Below, piece by piece: positions 62,113-64,000 of a DNA stretch of 64,000 nt. Below the pieces are notes generated by a model. It saw only the letters and a program-made list of their open reading frames with translations, was not told the origin of the DNA and searched no databases. The translations under genes were made by a program, and so were the position numbers. Numbering within the stretch: position 1 is the stretch's first letter; each line of letters starts with the position of its first letter. Location: NCBI RefSeq assembly GCF_004761865.1, contig NZ_SJDM01000015.1, forward strand, positions 1-64,000, in the 5' to 3' direction. This DNA is from Crenalkalicoccus roseus (lineage in GTDB: Bacteria; Pseudomonadota; Alphaproteobacteria; Acetobacterales; Acetobacteraceae).

Positions 62113-62928
62113 TCAGAGCCCGAGCCGCGCCCAGGCCGCCCGCTCCTCCAGCGCCGCCAGCATCCCCTCGGCGGCGCCGGCGCCGACGCCCGGCAGGAAG
62201 CGCATCAGCAGCGGCCGGCGGCGTTCGCCCACCGGGATGATCCGCACCCTGTCGCCGAAGCGCCGCCGCGCCTCCCCCGCCGCGTCGCCGAGCCGGTCGG
62301 CGAGGCCGAGGGCGACGGCGCGGCGGCCGGTCCAGAACCGGCCGGTGAACAGCTCCTCCTCCCCCTCCTTCAGCCGGTCGCCGCGGCGGGCGCGGACCCA
62401 GGCGGTGAACTCCTCGTGCAGCGCGGCGAGCAGGGCCTGCAGGCGGGCGGCATCCTCCGGCTTCTCGGGGCGGAAGGGGTCCCAGAAGCTCTTCTCCGCC
62501 CCGGCGGTGCGGACGCGCCGCTCGACGCCGAGCTTCTCGAGCGCCTCCTGGAAGCCGAAGCCGGCCGCGATCACCCCGATCGAGCCGAGGATCGAGGCCG
62601 GGTCGGCCACGATCTCGTCGGCCGCGCAGGCGAGCCAGTAGCCGCCCGAGGCGGCGGCGTCCTCGACGCAGGCCACCACCGGCAGCTTCCGCCGCTCCGC
62701 GAGCTGGCGGATGCGGCCGGCGATCAGGCTCGACTGCACCGGCGAGCCGCCCGGCGAGTTGACCACGATGAACACCGCCGCGAGGCGCCGCAGCGCGAAG
62801 GCGCGGTCGAGCAGCGGCCCGGTGTTGGCGAGGCTGAGGCCGCCGCCGAGGCCCGGGCGGGGCGTGATCGCGCCCGAAAGCCGCACCAGGGCGACGCGGG
62901 GGTGGGAGGCGAGGAAGGGGAATCGCAT
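62113..62928 (-). CDS. S49-family serine peptidase (SppA-like), lacking a membrane anchor
   Basis: A 271-residue protein with one ClpP-like domain: VALVRLSGAI, AVFIVVNSPGGSPVQSSLIAG, EDAAASGGYWLACAADEIVAD with catalytic Ser94, SILGSIGVIAAGFGF and the lysine general base Lys146 in TAGAEKSFWDPF. Normal bacterial SppA has an N-terminal membrane helix; here the N-terminus MRFPFLASHPRVALVRL is only mildly hydrophobic, so a soluble or peripheral form is likely. SppA-type enzymes degrade leftover signal peptides. The next gene on the same strand, the threonine synthase-like gene, lies upstream of it. Confidence 0.88.
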   Translation of the reverse strand: MRFPFLASHPRVALVRLSGAITPRPGLGGGLSLANTGPLLDRAFALRRLAAVFIVVNSPGGSPVQSSLIAGRIRQLAERRKLPVVACVEDAAASGGYWLACAADEIVADPASILGSIGVIAAGFGFQEALEKLGVERRVRTAGAEKSFWDPFRPEKPEDAARLQALLAALHEEFTAWVRARRGDRLKEGEEELFTGRFWTGRRAVALGLADRLGDAAGEARRRFGDRVRIIPVGERRRPLLMRFLPGVGAGAAEGMLAALEERAAWARLGL

Positions 62929-62986
62929 CGGCGCACCATGCCAGCGCCGGCGGCGCCATCAAGCCGCCGGCCGGCGCGCCCCGGCC

Positions 62987-64000
62987 CTACACCGCGAGGC
63001 CGAGCAGCTCCGCGATGCGGGGCGTGGCCTTGAGGCCGCTGCCGGTCAGCACCACCACCGTCCGCTCCTCCGGCCGGATGGTGCCGGCGCGCAGCAGCCT
63101 GGCGAAGGCCGCCGCCGCCTGGGCGGAGGTCGGCTCCACATGGATCCCGCCGCGGGCCAGCTCGAGCGTGGCGGCGCCGATCTCCGCCTCGCTCAGCATC
63201 ACCGCCCCGCCCCGGGTCTGGCGCAGCACGCCGATGCACTCGCGCAGGCGGATCGGGGCGGCGATGGCGGTGCCCTCGGCGATGGTCGGCTGCGGCGCCG
63301 CCGGTTCCAGCCGCAGGAAGGCGCGGGCGATGGGGGCGCAGTTGGCCGGCTGGGCGGCGAACAGGCGCGGCAGGGAGCGGATCTGCCCGGCCCGCAGCAG
63401 CTCGGCGAAGCCGATGCCGCAGCCGAGCACGTTCGACCCCGCCCCGCAGGGGACGATCACGTTGTCCGGCGCCTGGAAGCCGAGATCCTCCCACAGCTCG
63501 TAGGCCAGCGTCTTGGTGCCCTGCAGGAAGAAGGGGTGCCAGTTGTGCGAGGCGTAGAAGATCCGCTCCGCCTCGCGCAGCGCCGCCTCGGCGCAGTCCT
63601 GCCGGCTGCCCGGCACCAACACGATCTCCGCCCCGGCGGCGCGCGCCTGCACCGTCTTGGCCGGGGAGGTCGCGGCCGGGACCATGATGCGCGCCCGCAT
63701 CCCGCCCGCCGCCGCATAGGCCGCGATCGCCGCGCCGCCGTTGCCGGAGCTGTCCTCCAGCACCTCCGCGACGCCCTGCGCGCGCAGCAGCGAGAGCATC
63801 ACGCTCGCCCCGCGGTCCTTGAAGGAGCCGGTCGGCATCATCCACTCGCACTTCAGCAGCGCGGTGGCGCCGGCGATGGCGCGGGGCAGCAGCGGCGTGC
63901 AGCCCTCGCCCATGCTGATCGGCTCGCCCGCCAGCGGGGGCAGCGCGGCGCGGTAGCGCCACAGGCTGCGCTCCCCGCTCTCGATCGCCTCCGGCGCCAG
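62987..64000 (-). CDS. thrC: Threonine synthase-like PLP enzyme (5' end beyond window)
   Basis: At least 337 residues, open to the right edge of the window. The visible start reads LAPEAIESGERSLWRYRAAL, then LAGEPISMGEGCTPLLPRA. The PLP lysine is in MMPTGSFKDRGASVML and the phosphate-binding loop in EDSSGNGGAAIAAYAAAGG. Further motifs are FLQGTKTLAYELWEDLG and VPCGAGSNVLGCGIGF, and it ends LTGSGLKATPRIAELLG. This is the fold II family of threonine synthase; it could also be a cysteate-synthase-like or other paralogue. The missing N-terminal part usually holds a short zinc-ribbon or about 30-70 residues. Confidence 0.85.
   Translation of the reverse strand: MAPEAIESGERSLWRYRAALPPLAGEPISMGEGCTPLLPRAIAGATALLKCEWMMPTGSFKDRGASVMLSLLRAQGVAEVLEDSSGNGGAAIAAYAAAGGMRARIMVPAATSPAKTVQARAAGAEIVLVPGSRQDCAEAALREAERIFYASHNWHPFFLQGTKTLAYELWEDLGFQAPDNVIVPCGAGSNVLGCGIGFAELLRAGQIRSLPRLFAAQPANCAPIARAFLRLEPAAPQPTIAEGTAIAAPIRLRECIGVLRQTRGGAVMLSEAEIGAATLELARGGIHVEPTSAQAAAAFARLLRAGTIRPEERTVVVLTGSGLKATPRIAELLGLAV

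Overview
The window is very GC-rich DNA packed with genes. It looks like a chromosomal segment of an alphaproteobacterium, most likely an Acetobacteraceae/Rhodospirillales member of the Roseomonas type. The organism is inferred from base composition, gene content and three alphaproteobacterial regulatory motifs: EcfG-type GGAAC-N16/17-CGTT promoters, a GTTC-N7-GTTC LexA box and an FNR/FixK-type box. No database search was possible. There is no phage, integrase, CRISPR array or intact insertion sequence. Most of the region reads as core genome plus metabolic accessory clusters.

Layout. 0-1.3 kb: the end of a TonB-like gene and an exported TPR protein. 1.7-8.5 kb: the translation operon ffh-rpsP-rimM-trmD-rplS, followed on the same strand by leuC-leuD-leuB and tRNA-Arg(ACG). 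8.6-13.5 kb, minus strand: an orphan hybrid histidine kinase, hemN with an FNR-type box, and a cupin protein. 13.6-28.3 kb: a glycogen/trehalose island, glgE-treS/maltokinase-glgB-glgX-malQ, followed by otsA. The first four genes of the island overlap at ATGA or TGATG junctions. 28.4-34.3 kb: single genes (glycosyltransferase, hydantoinase-like hydrolase, Nu-class GST, TM2 protein, an unknown protein, YeiH transporter). 34.4-39.1 kb: a five-gene branched-chain-amino-acid-type ABC importer. 39.1-43.4 kb: dut, an isochorismatase-fold hydrolase, a BON/CAP/membrane-protein trio and prfB with its programmed frameshift. 43.4-53.0 kb: a general-stress pair (TPP enzyme and PPC protein, each behind a perfect EcfG promoter) and a catabolic-looking set (enolase-superfamily dehydratase, FAD/Fe-S dehydrogenase, two SDRs, class-III aminotransferase). 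53.1-55.9 kb: an SOS-box-controlled, transposase-derived small protein, a stress-type SDR and a lysozyme-fold protein. 55.9-64 kb: ppdK, glyS-glyQ, an NTF2-fold protein, an S49 peptidase and a threonine synthase cut off by the window end.

How the genes work together. In the glycogen island, TreS converts trehalose to maltose, its fused maltokinase domain makes maltose-1-phosphate, GlgE polymerises this into alpha-1,4-glucan and GlgB branches it. GlgX and MalQ debranch and remodel the polymer. OtsA supplies trehalose-6-phosphate, but no otsB phosphatase, treY/treZ or glgC/glgA lies in the window. The GlgE here carries an extra N-terminal GH13-like domain that seems to have lost catalytic residues.

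The best leads for new biology are the LexA-box-controlled protein built on an IS5-type transposase N-terminal domain (53.1-53.85 kb), the pseudo-amylase-GlgE fusion, the EcfG promoters and an interspersed palindromic intergenic repeat.
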